DNA of 64,000 bases from Streptomyces monomycini (lineage in GTDB: Bacteria; Actinomycetota; Actinomycetes; Streptomycetales; Streptomycetaceae): NCBI RefSeq assembly GCF_022271435.1, contig NZ_JAFIQY010000004.1, positions 1 through 64,000 on the forward strand, read 5' to 3'. Each line of letters begins with the position of its first letter. The first letter of the stretch is position 1. This document shows positions 35,095 through 44,142 of the stretch, in pieces. Made by a program: the position numbers and the translations under genes. The notes under the pieces are model-generated. The model made no database searches, had not been told where the DNA came from, and saw only the letters and a list, made by a program, of their open reading frames with translations.

Positions 35095-36552
35095 TTACTT
35101 GACGCCCAGCCAGTTCTCGATCGGGTGCAGCGAGAAGTAGACGAGGAAGATCACAGCGAGTACCCACATGAAGGCGCCGACCTCCCGCCACTTGCCCTGC
35201 GCGGTCTTGATGGCGGTGTAGGCGACGACGCCCGCGCCGACGCCCGCGGTGATGTTGTACGTGAAGGGCATCAGCGCCACGGTGAGGAACACCGGGACGG
35301 CCACCGATCGGTCGCTCCAGTCCACGTGCTTGGCGGCGCCCATCATCATCGAGCCGATGACGACCAGGGCGGCCGCGGCGACCTGGGCGGGCACGAGCTG
35401 GGTGAGCGGGGTGAAGAAGAGGCAGGCCGCGAAGAACAGGCCGGTGACGACCGAGGACAGGCCGGTACGGGCGCCTTCGCCGACGCCGCTGGCCGACTCG
35501 ATGAACACGGTCTGGCCGGACGCGCCCGCGACACCGCCGATCGCGCCGCCCGCGCCGTCGACGAACAGCGCCTTGGACAGGCCCGGCATCCGGCCCTTGT
35601 CGTCGGCGAGCCGGGCCTCCGTACCGACGCCGATGATGGTGGCCATGGCGTCGAAGAAGCCGGCCAGCACCAGGGTGAAGACGATCATGCCGACGGTGAT
35701 CGCGCCGATCTGGTCCCAGCCGCCGAACTCGACGTGCCCGAAGAGCCCGAAGTCGGGCGCGGCCACCGCGCTGCCGTGCAGCTCGGGCGAGGTGCCGCCC
35801 CAGTCCTTGTCGGTCAGGCCGCCGAGGCTGGTGGCGAGCACGGACAGGATCGTGCCGACGACGATGCCGATGAGGATGGCGCCGGGGACGTGGCGGGCCT
35901 GGAGCATGAAGATCAGCAGCAGCGTGACGGCGAAGAAGAGGACCGGCCAGCCGGAGAGTTCGCCGGTCAGGCCGAGCTGTACGGGGCCGCCGGTGCCCTT
36001 GCCGACGAAGCCGGCCTTCACCAGGCCGAGCAGGGCCACGAACATCCCGATGCCCATGGTGATGGCGTGCTTGAGGGCCAGCGGGATGGCGTTCATGATC
36101 ATCTCGCGGAGGCCGGTGACCACCAGGAGCATGATCACGACGCCGTACAGCACACACATGCCCATGGCCTGCGGCCACGTCATGTACGGGACGACCTGCG
36201 AGGTCAGCGCCGCGGAAACGTTCAGCCCGGCAGCGAGGGCCAGCGGCACCTTGCCGACGAAGCCCATCAGCAGGGTGCAGGCCGCCGCGGCGAGCGCCGT
36301 GGCGGTGACCACCCCGGCGCCGGACAGGGTGGTCTTCTCGACGTCCGGCGTCGCCAGGATGAGGGGGTTGAGCAGGAGGATGTAACACATCGCCATGAAG
36401 GTGGTGATGCCGCCGCGCACCTCGCGCGCGACCGTCGACCCTCTGTCGGATATGTGGAAGTAACGGTCGAGCCAGGACCGGCCGGCGGGCTGCCGCGAGC
36501 CGGCGCCCGCGTCTTCCGCCGTGGTCGGTGGCTCCAGGAACTGCTGGGTCAT
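35095..36552 (-). CDS. NCS2 purine permease (AzgA-like)
   Basis: A 485-residue transporter with about 12-14 membrane segments. The start MTQQFLEPPTTAED leads into WLDRYFHISDRGSTVAREVRGGITTFMAMCYI, the AzgA-type entry. Other family marks are GLNVSAALTSQVV, the purine-site region GFFDAMATIIGVGTEARL, and GASGQTVFIESASGVGEGARTGL. AzgA proteins import adenine, guanine or hypoxanthine by proton symport. Its place between the xanthine dehydrogenase genes and xdhC supports hypoxanthine/guanine uptake for catabolism. It starts 168 bp after the molybdenum subunit and ends 34 bp before xdhC. Confidence 0.93.
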   Translation of the reverse strand: MTQQFLEPPTTAEDAGAGSRQPAGRSWLDRYFHISDRGSTVAREVRGGITTFMAMCYILLLNPLILATPDVEKTTLSGAGVVTATALAAAACTLLMGFVGKVPLALAAGLNVSAALTSQVVPYMTWPQAMGMCVLYGVVIMLLVVTGLREMIMNAIPLALKHAITMGIGMFVALLGLVKAGFVGKGTGGPVQLGLTGELSGWPVLFFAVTLLLIFMLQARHVPGAILIGIVVGTILSVLATSLGGLTDKDWGGTSPELHGSAVAAPDFGLFGHVEFGGWDQIGAITVGMIVFTLVLAGFFDAMATIIGVGTEARLADDKGRMPGLSKALFVDGAGGAIGGVAGASGQTVFIESASGVGEGARTGLSSVVTGLFFAACLFFTPLTQLVPAQVAAAALVVIGSMMMGAAKHVDWSDRSVAVPVFLTVALMPFTYNITAGVGAGVVAYTAIKTAQGKWREVGAFMWVLAVIFLVYFSLHPIENWLGVK

Positions 36553-36720
36553 GGTGCCTTACTCCCAAGGTTCATAGGGGCCCTCGCGTCACGCGCGCAC
36601 CGCGCCGCGAGATTTGGGATGGAACATCGGCTGCACGACCCGGGGGACGGCCCAGGCGCCTGCGGCGGGGCAGCCGTACGGCGGTGACCGGCACCGCGTA
36701 CGGCTGTCCCGCCGGAGCGG

Positions 36721-39105
36721 CTATGTACCGGTGAGGTGCTCCGGACGGACCGGAGTCCTGTTCAGTTCGAGCCCGGTCGCGTTCCGGATCGCCGCGAGGA
36801 CGGCCGGGGTGGACGACAGGGTGGGGGCCTCGCCGATGCCGCGCAGCCCGTACGGGGCGTGCTCGTCGGCGAGTTCGAGCACGTCGACCGGGATGGTCGG
36901 CGTGTCGAGGATGGTGGGGATCAGATAGTCCGTGAAGGAGGGGTTGCGCACCTTGGCAGTCTTCGGGTCGACGATGATCTCCTCCATCACCGCCACGCCG
37001 AGGCCCTGCGTCGTACCGCCCTGGATCTGGCCGACGACGGAGAGCGGGTTGAGCGCCTTGCCGACGTCCTGGGCGCAGGCCAGTTCGATGACCTTGACCA
37101 GGCCGAGTCCGGTGTCCACCTCGACGACCGCGCGGTGCGCGGCGAAGGAGTACTGGACGTGGCCGTTGCCCTGGCCGGTGCGCAGGTCGAACGGCTCGGT
37201 GGGGCGGTGCCGCCATTCGCGTTCGAGGTCGATGGCCTCGTCCTCCAGGACGTCCACGAGGTCGGCGAGCACCTCGCCGCCGTCGGTGACGACCTTGCCG
37301 CCCTCCAGGACGAGTTCGGCGGTGGCCCACGCCGGGTGGTGGGTGCCGAACTTGCGGCGGCCCAGCTCCAGGACCTGCTCGCGCACGTTCTCGCAGGTGT
37401 TCTTCACCGCGCCGCCGGTGACATAGGTCTGCCGGGAGGCGGAGGTGGAGCCCGCCGAGCCGACCTGGGTGTCCGCCGGATGGATGGTGACCTGCTCGAC
37501 GCCCAGCTCGGTACGGGCGATCTGCGCGTGGACGGTGATGCCGCCCTGGCCGACCTCCGCCATCGCGGTGTGCACGGTCGCGACCGGTTCGCCGCCGACG
37601 ACCTCCATCCGGACGCGGGCGGTGGAGTAGTCGTCGAAGCCCTCGGAGAAGCCGACGTTCTTGATGCCGACGGCGTAGCCGACGCCGCGTACGACGTCCT
37701 CGCCGTGCGTGGTGTTGGACAGTCCGCCGGGCAGCGCGCGGACGTCGGCGCCCTCGGTGGTCTCCCACTGGTGCTCCGGCGGCAGCGGCATCGCCTTGAC
37801 GCGGCGGAGCAGCTCGGCGACCGGCGCCGGGGAGTCGACCTCCTGGCCCGTCGGCAGCAGGCTGCCCTGTTCCATGGCGTTGAGCTGCCGGAACTCGACC
37901 GGGTCCAGGCCCAGCTTCGCGGCGAGCTTGTCCATCTGCGCCTCGTACGCGAAGCACGCCTGGACGGCGCCGAAGCCGCGCATGGCGCCGCAGGGCGGGT
38001 TGTTCGAGTACAGGGCGATGGCCTCGATGTCCACGTCCTCGACGACGTACGGGCCGACGGCGAGGGAGGAGGCGTTGCCGACGACGGCCGGGGAGGCGGA
38101 CGCGTAGGCGCCGCCGTCCAGCACGATGCGGCACTTGAGGTGGGTGAGCTTGCCGTCCTTGGTGGCGCCGTGCTCGTACCAGAGCTTGGCGGGGTGCCGG
38201 TGGACGTGCCCGAAGAACGACTCGAACCGGTTGTAGACGATCTTCACGGGCTTGCCGGTGCGCAGCGCGAGCAGGCAGGCGTGGATCTGCATCGACAGGT
38301 CCTCGCGGCCGCCGAACGCGCCGCCGACGCCGGAGAGCGTCATCCGGACCTTGTCCTCGGGCAGGCCGAGGACCGGCGCGATCTGGCGCAGGTCGGAGTG
38401 GAGCCACTGGGTGGCCACGTACAGGTCGACGCCGCCGTCCTCGCCGGGCACCGCGAGGCCGGACTCCGGGCCGAGGAACGCCTGGTCCTGCATGCCGAAG
38501 ACGTACTCGCCGGTGACGATCACGTCGGCGCGGCGGGCCGCGGCCTCCGCGTCGCCGCGCACGATCGGCTGGCGGTGCACGATGTTCGGGTGCGGTACGT
38601 GTTCGACGTGGTGATCGTCGCGGTGCTCGTGGACCAGTGGGGCGCCCTCGCGGGTCGCCGACTCCTCGTCGGTGACCAGCGGCAGCTCGGCGTACTCGAT
38701 CCGGATCTTGGCGGCGGCGCGGCGGGCGGTCTCCGGGTGGTCGGCCGCGACCAGCGCGACCGGCTCGCCGTGGTGGCGGACCTTGCCGTGCGCCAGGACG
38801 GGCGTGTCCTGGATCTCCAGGCCGTAGTTCTTCACGTCCGTGGGCAGGTCGTCGTAGGTGAGGACCGCGTAGACGCCGGACTGGGCGAGCGCCTCGGAGG
38901 TGTCGATGGAGACGATCTCGGCGTGCGCGACGGTGGAGCGCAGGGTGAAGCCCCACAGCATGTCCTCGTGCCACATGTCCGAGGAGTACGCGAACTCGCC
39001 GGTCACCTTGAGGGTGCCGTCCGGGCGGAGCGTGGAGGCGCCGATGCCCGCGTCGGTCGTGCCGCCCTGGGTGAGGTGGGTGGGTGTGCGGGTGACTCCG
39101 CTCAT
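36721..39105 (-). CDS. Xanthine dehydrogenase, molybdopterin-binding subunit
   Basis: A 794-residue catalytic subunit oxidising hypoxanthine/xanthine towards urate at a molybdenum centre. Family marks are the aldehyde oxidase-type a/b hammerhead TLRPDGTLKVTGEFAYSSD, the cofactor loop GVGGAFGGREDLSMQ, AMRGFGAVQACFAYE, AEVGQGGITVHAQIA and the C-terminal catalytic glutamate in LRGIGEAPTLSSTPAVLAAI. The start at 39105 (MSGVTRTPTHLTQGG) is two bases after the stop of the iron-sulfur subunit gene, so translation is coupled. The order FAD, 2Fe-2S, Mo subunit is the three-subunit layout. Related substrates such as nicotinate or CO are less likely given the permease and PucR regulator. Confidence 0.95.
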   Translation of the reverse strand: MSGVTRTPTHLTQGGTTDAGIGASTLRPDGTLKVTGEFAYSSDMWHEDMLWGFTLRSTVAHAEIVSIDTSEALAQSGVYAVLTYDDLPTDVKNYGLEIQDTPVLAHGKVRHHGEPVALVAADHPETARRAAAKIRIEYAELPLVTDEESATREGAPLVHEHRDDHHVEHVPHPNIVHRQPIVRGDAEAAARRADVIVTGEYVFGMQDQAFLGPESGLAVPGEDGGVDLYVATQWLHSDLRQIAPVLGLPEDKVRMTLSGVGGAFGGREDLSMQIHACLLALRTGKPVKIVYNRFESFFGHVHRHPAKLWYEHGATKDGKLTHLKCRIVLDGGAYASASPAVVGNASSLAVGPYVVEDVDIEAIALYSNNPPCGAMRGFGAVQACFAYEAQMDKLAAKLGLDPVEFRQLNAMEQGSLLPTGQEVDSPAPVAELLRRVKAMPLPPEHQWETTEGADVRALPGGLSNTTHGEDVVRGVGYAVGIKNVGFSEGFDDYSTARVRMEVVGGEPVATVHTAMAEVGQGGITVHAQIARTELGVEQVTIHPADTQVGSAGSTSASRQTYVTGGAVKNTCENVREQVLELGRRKFGTHHPAWATAELVLEGGKVVTDGGEVLADLVDVLEDEAIDLEREWRHRPTEPFDLRTGQGNGHVQYSFAAHRAVVEVDTGLGLVKVIELACAQDVGKALNPLSVVGQIQGGTTQGLGVAVMEEIIVDPKTAKVRNPSFTDYLIPTILDTPTIPVDVLELADEHAPYGLRGIGEAPTLSSTPAVLAAIRNATGLELNRTPVRPEHLTGT

Positions 39106-39107
39106 GG

Positions 39108-39764
39108 TCAGGCCCTCGTTCCGGTGGTCCGCGCGTCGCCGCGGGCGGCGGCGAGCCGGACCGCGTCGAGGATCTTCTCGTAGCCCGTGCAGCGGCACAG
39201 GTTGCCGGACAGCGCCTCGCGGATGTCCGCGTCGGACGGCTGGGCGTTGCGCTCCAGCAGTTCGTCGGCGGCGACCAGCAGGCCGGGTGTGCAGAAGCCG
39301 CACTGCACGGCGCCCGCGTCGATGAACGCCTGCTGGATCGGCGCGAGCCCGGCCTGCTCCCCCGTCCGGCCGCCGGCGCCGGGCGGCTTGGCCTGCCAGC
39401 GCCGCGCCGCGTCCAGGCTCGTACCGGCCGCCGTGCCGGACGCCGCCGTAGCTGCCGCCGAACCGGCCGCCGTGCCGCAGGCGCCGGTGGCGCATCCGCC
39501 GTGCCGCACGCGCTGCTCGGCGAAGTCCGCCAGCCCTTCGACGGTGACGACCTCGCGGCCCTCGGCCTGACCGGCCGCGACCAGGCAGGAGCACACCGGC
39601 ACGCCGTCCAGACGGACCGTGCAGGAGCCGCATTCGCCCTGCTCACAGGCGTTCTTCGAGCCGGGCAGGCCCATCCGCTCGCGCAGCACGTACAGCAGGC
39701 TCTCGCCCTCCCATACGTCGTCGGCCTGCTGCTCGCGGCCGTTGACGGTGAACTTCACGCGCAC
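39108..39764 (-). CDS. Xanthine dehydrogenase, 2Fe-2S subunit
   Basis: A 218-residue electron-transfer subunit with two 2Fe-2S clusters: the plant-type set CEQGECGSC...VCSC near residues 40-65 and the helical set CGFCTPG...NLCRCTGYEKI near the C-terminus. A 50-residue Ala/Gly-rich insert (GTAAGSAAATAASGTAAG) lies between the two cluster domains and makes the protein longer than usual relatives (about 160-200). The GTG at 39764 is chosen because GGAG lies six bases upstream; it overlaps the end of the FAD-subunit gene. A second GTG two codons on (39758) is also possible. Confidence 0.95.
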   Translation of the reverse strand: MRVKFTVNGREQQADDVWEGESLLYVLRERMGLPGSKNACEQGECGSCTVRLDGVPVCSCLVAAGQAEGREVVTVEGLADFAEQRVRHGGCATGACGTAAGSAAATAASGTAAGTSLDAARRWQAKPPGAGGRTGEQAGLAPIQQAFIDAGAVQCGFCTPGLLVAADELLERNAQPSDADIREALSGNLCRCTGYEKILDAVRLAAARGDARTTGTRA

Positions 39765-40642
39765 TGGGCGCTCCTCTCGTTGCCGCGGTAGGACTCCCAG
39801 GTCCAGCCGAGGGTGCGGCGCGCCATGATCCCCACCGCGTGGCGCCGGTATTTCGCGCTGCCGCGCACGTCGTCGATCGGATTGCAGGCGCCGGCCGCCA
39901 GCTCGGCGAACTGTTTCGCCACGGACGGCGGTACGGGCCGTCCCGACTCCCAGCAGCCGCCCTCCTCCAGCGCCGCCGCCAGGAACTCCTCGGCGGCCCT
40001 GGCACGTACGGGGGTGGGCGCGGCCGAGCCGATGCCGGTCCGTACCGTCCGGGTGCGCGGGTGCAGCGCGAGGCCGAAGGCGCACACCGCGATGACCATC
40101 GCGTTGCGCGTGCCGACCTTGGAGAACTGCTGCGGGCCGTCCGCCTTCGGCAGGTGCACCGCGCGGATCAGCTCGTCCGGCTCCAGCGCGTTGCGCTTGA
40201 CGCCGAGGTAGAAGGCGTCGATGGGGATCATGCGGCGGCCGCGGACCGACTCGGCCTCGACCTCGCCGCCGGAGGCGAGCAGCGCCGGGTGCGCGTCGCC
40301 CGCCGGTGAGGCGGTGCCCAGGTTGCCGCCGACGCCGCCGCGGTTGCGGATCTGCGGGGAGGCCACGGTGTGCGAGGCGAGCGCCAGGCCGGGCAGCTCG
40401 GTGCGCAGGTGCTCCATGATCTGCGTGTACGGCACGGACGCGCCCAGCCGTACGGTCTCCTCGCCCACCTCCCACTCCCGCAGGTCGTCCACGCGGTTCA
40501 GGTCGAGCAGGTACTCCGGGCGGCGGTGGTCGAAGTTGATCTCGACCATCACGTCGGTGCCGCCCGCGATCGGCACAGCGGTGGGGTGCTCGGCCTTGGC
40601 GGCGAGCGCCTCCTCCCAGCTGGCGGGCCGAAGGAAGTCCAT
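39755..40642 (-). CDS. Xanthine dehydrogenase, FAD-binding subunit
   Basis: A 295-residue flavin subunit that passes electrons from the iron-sulfur clusters to NAD+. The FAD motifs are PIAGGTDVMVEINF and ASPQIRNRGGVGGNLGTASPAGD, and the C-terminal CO-dehydrogenase flavoprotein domain contains RAHAVGIMARR-like KYRRHAVGIMARRTL. First gene of the xdh operon; its stop overlaps the start of the 2Fe-2S gene. The promoter must lie in 40643-40958, shared with the divergent pucR-type gene. Confidence 0.94.
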   Translation of the reverse strand: MDFLRPASWEEALAAKAEHPTAVPIAGGTDVMVEINFDHRRPEYLLDLNRVDDLREWEVGEETVRLGASVPYTQIMEHLRTELPGLALASHTVASPQIRNRGGVGGNLGTASPAGDAHPALLASGGEVEAESVRGRRMIPIDAFYLGVKRNALEPDELIRAVHLPKADGPQQFSKVGTRNAMVIAVCAFGLALHPRTRTVRTGIGSAAPTPVRARAAEEFLAAALEEGGCWESGRPVPPSVAKQFAELAAGACNPIDDVRGSAKYRRHAVGIMARRTLGWTWESYRGNERSAQCA

Positions 40643-40958
40643 ACGGGGCTCTCTTCCACGAAACTTCGGTGCGGCGGGGCGCCGGGCCGTCCAGGCACCG
40701 GCTCCGCTCGCAAATCAGGTCGTCCGCTGCCCGGGGCGAGGACGTTCGGCCCTCGCGTCCGCCGGGCTGTTCATGTCGTGTTCACGCGGTGGGGCCCAGT
40801 GAACGCGCCGGGCACCCGCCGGGTGCAGTCACCGAAACCATGAAGCGGTTGGCTGGCCACGGCGCATGTCTTGTAGATTCGAACGAAAGGCGAGGCGCAG
40901 AAACCTCGCGGCATTCCACCGGCAACACCGGACAGAAAAGAACGGCGGGCGAGAGACC
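40643..40958. promoter_or_regulatory. Divergent xdh / pucR control region
   Basis: The 316-bp gap between divergent genes. A TTG...TAGATT element (TAGATT at 40874-40879) could be a -10 for the regulator, giving a leader of about 75 bases with GAGAG before the ATG. No clear palindrome was found; the xdh-side promoter is not obvious. No other gene is seen. Confidence 0.5.
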
Positions 40959-42638
40959 ATGCGGCTCCGCGCACTCCTGGACACCGGCACCCTCGGCCTG
41001 CGGCTGCTGGGCGGCGAGGAGGAACTGGACCGGACCGTGCGCGGCGTGATGACCACCGACCTGCGCGACCCCAGCCGCTACCTGTCCGGCGGCGAACTGG
41101 TGCTCACCGGGCTGGCCTGGCGCCGCGAGCCGGCCGACTCCGAGCGGTTCGTACGCATCCTGGCCGCGGCCGGGGTCGCCGGGCTGGCCGCGGGCGAGGC
41201 CGAGCTGGGTTCGGTCCCCGACGACCTGGTGGCGGCCTGCGCCCGGCACCGCCTGCCGCTGTTCTCCGTCGTCGAGGCCGTCTCGTTCGCGTCGATCACC
41301 GAGTACGTCGTACGGCAGGTCTCCGGCGAGCGGGCGGGCGACCTGGCCGCCGTGGTGGACCGGCACCGCCGGCTGATGACGTCCGGGCCCGCCGGCGGCG
41401 GGCCCGAGGTCGTCCTGGACCTGCTCGGCTCCGACCTGGACCTGCGTGCCTGGGTACTGTCCCCCACCGGCCGGCAGATCGCCGGGTCCACCCTGGCCGG
41501 ATCCGGCCCCGAGCTGCCCGCCGAGGTGGGCGCACGGCTGGCCGGCGAGCACCTGGCCGCGTCCCGCACCGGCCGCCGCGGCCCCTGCCGCCTCCCGCTC
41601 GGCGGCACCACGTACTCCCTCTTCCCCATCCGCGGCACCGGCCGGGACCTGCGCGAGACGGTGCTGTCCGACTGGCTGCTGGCCGTCGAGGCGGACGCGG
41701 GCGACTGGGCCGAGGAGCGTCTGGACCTGCTGAACGGCGTCACCCAGCTGATCGCCGTCGAACGCGACCGCCGCGACGCGGCCCGTACGGTCCGCAGACG
41801 CCTCGCCCAGGAGGTCCTCGAACTGGTCCAGACGGGCGCCGCGCCCGCCGAGATCGCCGCCCGGCTGCGGGTGGCCGCCCCGGTGTTGCTGCCCGGCCTG
41901 GGCGCCGCCCCGCACTGGCAGGTCGTCGTCGCCCGCGTCGAGTGGGAGGGCGGGGACGTGCCCGGCGGGCCGGTCGCCCAGACGCTCCTGGAAGAGGTGC
42001 TGGTCGACCCCGGCACGTTCGGGCCCGACCCGTCCGACCGGATCGCCGTCGCGCACCTCGGCGACGAGGCGGTGGCGCTGGTACCGCTGCCGGCCGTACC
42101 GGACGACGGGGACGCACGGGACGGCCGGGACGCGTCCACCGCCGGTCTCCAGGCCGGCACCCTGCTGTCCGTCGTCCAGGAGCCGCTGACCCGCGGGCTG
42201 GCGGACGACGGGCGGCTGACCATCGGCGTCAGCGCCTCCGTCCACTCGGCGGAGGGCCTGCGCGGCGCCCTGGAGGAGGCCCGGCACGCCCGCCGGGTCG
42301 CCGCCGCCCGCCCCGGCCGGGTCTGCGCGGCGGGCCACGAGGAGCTGGCCTCGCACGTCCTGCTGCTGCCCTTCGTCCCCGACGACGTACGCCGCGCCTT
42401 CACGGCCCGCCTCCTGGACCCGCTGCGCGACTACGACCGCCGCCACCGCGCCGAACTGATCCCCACCCTGGAGGCGTTCCTCGACTGCGACGGCTCCTGG
42501 ACCCGCTGCGCCACCCGCCTCCACCTGCACGTCAACACCCTCCGCTACCGGGTCGGCCGCATCGAGCAGCTGACGGGACGCGATCTGGCGCGCCTGGAGG
42601 ACAAGCTGGACTTCTTCCTGGCGCTGCGGATGAGCTGA
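40959..42638 (+). CDS. PucR-family transcriptional regulator of purine catabolism
   Basis: A 559-residue regulator. The N-terminal PucR domain (VRGVMTTDLRDPSRYLSGGELVLTG, VPDDLVAACARHRLPLFSV) is followed by a GGDEF-like central region (GRLTIGVSASVHSAEGLRGALEEARHARRVA) and the C-terminal PucR helix-turn-helix (LDCDGSWTRCATRLHLHVNTL, RYRVGRIEQLTGRDL). PucR proteins regulate purine-catabolic genes in response to intermediates such as allantoin or xanthine. The divergent xdh operon is the obvious target. The ATG at 40959 fits the conserved MRLRALLD start. Confidence 0.93.
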   Translation: MRLRALLDTGTLGLRLLGGEEELDRTVRGVMTTDLRDPSRYLSGGELVLTGLAWRREPADSERFVRILAAAGVAGLAAGEAELGSVPDDLVAACARHRLPLFSVVEAVSFASITEYVVRQVSGERAGDLAAVVDRHRRLMTSGPAGGGPEVVLDLLGSDLDLRAWVLSPTGRQIAGSTLAGSGPELPAEVGARLAGEHLAASRTGRRGPCRLPLGGTTYSLFPIRGTGRDLRETVLSDWLLAVEADAGDWAEERLDLLNGVTQLIAVERDRRDAARTVRRRLAQEVLELVQTGAAPAEIAARLRVAAPVLLPGLGAAPHWQVVVARVEWEGGDVPGGPVAQTLLEEVLVDPGTFGPDPSDRIAVAHLGDEAVALVPLPAVPDDGDARDGRDASTAGLQAGTLLSVVQEPLTRGLADDGRLTIGVSASVHSAEGLRGALEEARHARRVAAARPGRVCAAGHEELASHVLLLPFVPDDVRRAFTARLLDPLRDYDRRHRAELIPTLEAFLDCDGSWTRCATRLHLHVNTLRYRVGRIEQLTGRDLARLEDKLDFFLALRMS

Positions 42639-43090
42639 GGCGGGTACGTACGCGGGTGGGGCGCGACGCGTCTGCGGACGTCCGGCCCACCGCCTGCGCG
42701 TCTCCCCTCCGGCACCGGCTCGTCGGCGTCCGAGGGCAGGGCGCACATCCGGCCATAACGGAATGGCCCGTATGCGCCGCTCCGGCGGCCGATACGCAAC
42801 TGATCGCCGCGCGCCGTTAGTTGACTCCGTGTCAGCAGCGGTGAACCGTACCGGCGCGGCGTCACCCGTTCGGGGGTATCGCCGCAGCCCGGCTGAACAG
42901 CACGTCCTGCGCGCACCGGCCCATGGGGCGCCGGGCCCCGCCCGCTTCCCGCGCGGGCCGTCAACCCCGTAGAGCGTCCAAGAGATTGTGAAATCATTCA
43001 CCTTCCCCCTTGGCCGGGCGGCGGAATCCGTGCTGAGATGCGCCCACTGCTTCTCAGGTCCAGCTCAACGGTGCGCTCGGGGAGGGCAAT
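42639..43090. other. 452-bp intergenic region with a GTGAA-TTCAC dyad
   Basis: No convincing gene here. GTGAA-ATCA-TTCAC (42988-43001) is a perfect dyad 90 bases before the next start and may be an operator. The rest is GC-rich without a recognisable motif. Confidence 0.45.
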
Positions 43091-43975
43091 GTGGCGGACA
43101 CCGCCATGTCAGGAGCCGCAGGATCCGCGGAAACGGCGGGAACCGCGGAACCGGCGAGATCCGCGGAAACCGCGGCGACCGCGGGACCGGAGCCGGGGAT
43201 TCCGGCAGCCAGGTCGGCGGCCGGGGCGGACGCCCTGGACCGTGCCGTGTGGCGGCTGCGGTCACGGGGCTGCTGGGACGACGCGGCGGCGCTGCTGGAG
43301 CCCCACGCGGCGGGATTCCCCCCGTACGCGATCCGCCGCGCCGCGCTCCTCGTGGAGCGCTGCATGTTCACCGCCACCGGGTGGGCGGCGGCCGAGGACG
43401 CGCTGCGCGCCGCCGAGGCGCTGGCCGGCGACAACGACGAGCGCGGCGCCGCGGCCTGCGAGCGCGGCCAGCTGGCGTACGCCGCCACGGTCCTCGGCGT
43501 GCGCGACCGCGCCGACGAGGCCCGCTCCGCGCTCGGCCGCGCCGCGGCGCTGCTGGCACCGGCGGCGCCCGGCCGCCCGATGCTGGACTTCCGGCGCGGC
43601 CTGATGGCCGAACACGTCGCCGACAGCCCGGAGTCCGCCCGCGCCGCCTACCGCCGCGCCCACGCGGGCGCCACCGCGCACGGCGACACCCTGCTGCTGT
43701 CCTTCACCTGGCGCCACCTCGCCGGGCTGGCCCTGCGCGACGGCGAGCTGGCGGAGGCCCGGCACGGCTTCGGCGAATCGCTGCGCATCCGCGAGGAGCT
43801 GGGCTTCCTGGTCGGTACGGCGCCGGCGCTGGTCGCCCTCGCCGACGCGGCCCCGCCGGAGGAGGCGGCGGGGCTGCGTGCCGAGGCCGCCCGCCTGTTC
43901 CGGCTCATGGGCGGCGTACCGACCTGGCTCGCCGAGCACCTCGCCGACGTGCCGGCGGCGCCCGCGCCGTCGTAG
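43091..43975 (+). CDS. Helical TPR-like protein of unknown function
   Basis: A 294-residue protein. The first 45 residues are an Ala/Thr/Glu/Gly low-complexity stretch made by short DNA repeats (SAETAGTAEPARSAETAATAG). The rest is almost entirely alpha-helical with a repeated pattern of about 35-40 residues: RAVWRLRSRGCWDDAAALLEP, WAAAEDALRAAEALAGDNDE, LAYAATVLGVRDRADEARSAL, ARAAYRRAHAGATAHGDTLL and ELAEARHGFGESLRIREELG. This suggests tetratricopeptide-type scaffolding. No catalytic motif. GTG start with GGAGGG upstream; the overlapping ATG at 43089 is out of frame. Confidence 0.75.
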   Translation: MADTAMSGAAGSAETAGTAEPARSAETAATAGPEPGIPAARSAAGADALDRAVWRLRSRGCWDDAAALLEPHAAGFPPYAIRRAALLVERCMFTATGWAAAEDALRAAEALAGDNDERGAAACERGQLAYAATVLGVRDRADEARSALGRAAALLAPAAPGRPMLDFRRGLMAEHVADSPESARAAYRRAHAGATAHGDTLLLSFTWRHLAGLALRDGELAEARHGFGESLRIREELGFLVGTAPALVALADAAPPEEAAGLRAEAARLFRLMGGVPTWLAEHLADVPAAPAPS

Positions 43976-44142
43976 GGCACGGCATGCCACGCTGTCGGAG
44001 GCGCGACAGGGGCATATGTCACTCCGCGCGTCCCACGGACCCCGAATTTGGCCTCAAGTCGCACTGTCCGTAGGGGACTTGGCACTGGATGCTGGTGCGG
44101 TCGACTCCCGACCTTCGGCAGCGCCTTTCAGGAGGCCACACC

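Noticed and set aside
36736..39183. Long plus-strand open frame antisense to the xanthine dehydrogenase molybdenum subunit
   Set aside because: Shadow of a well-conserved gene; composition dominated by Gly, Asp, Val and Arg as expected for antisense GC-rich DNA.
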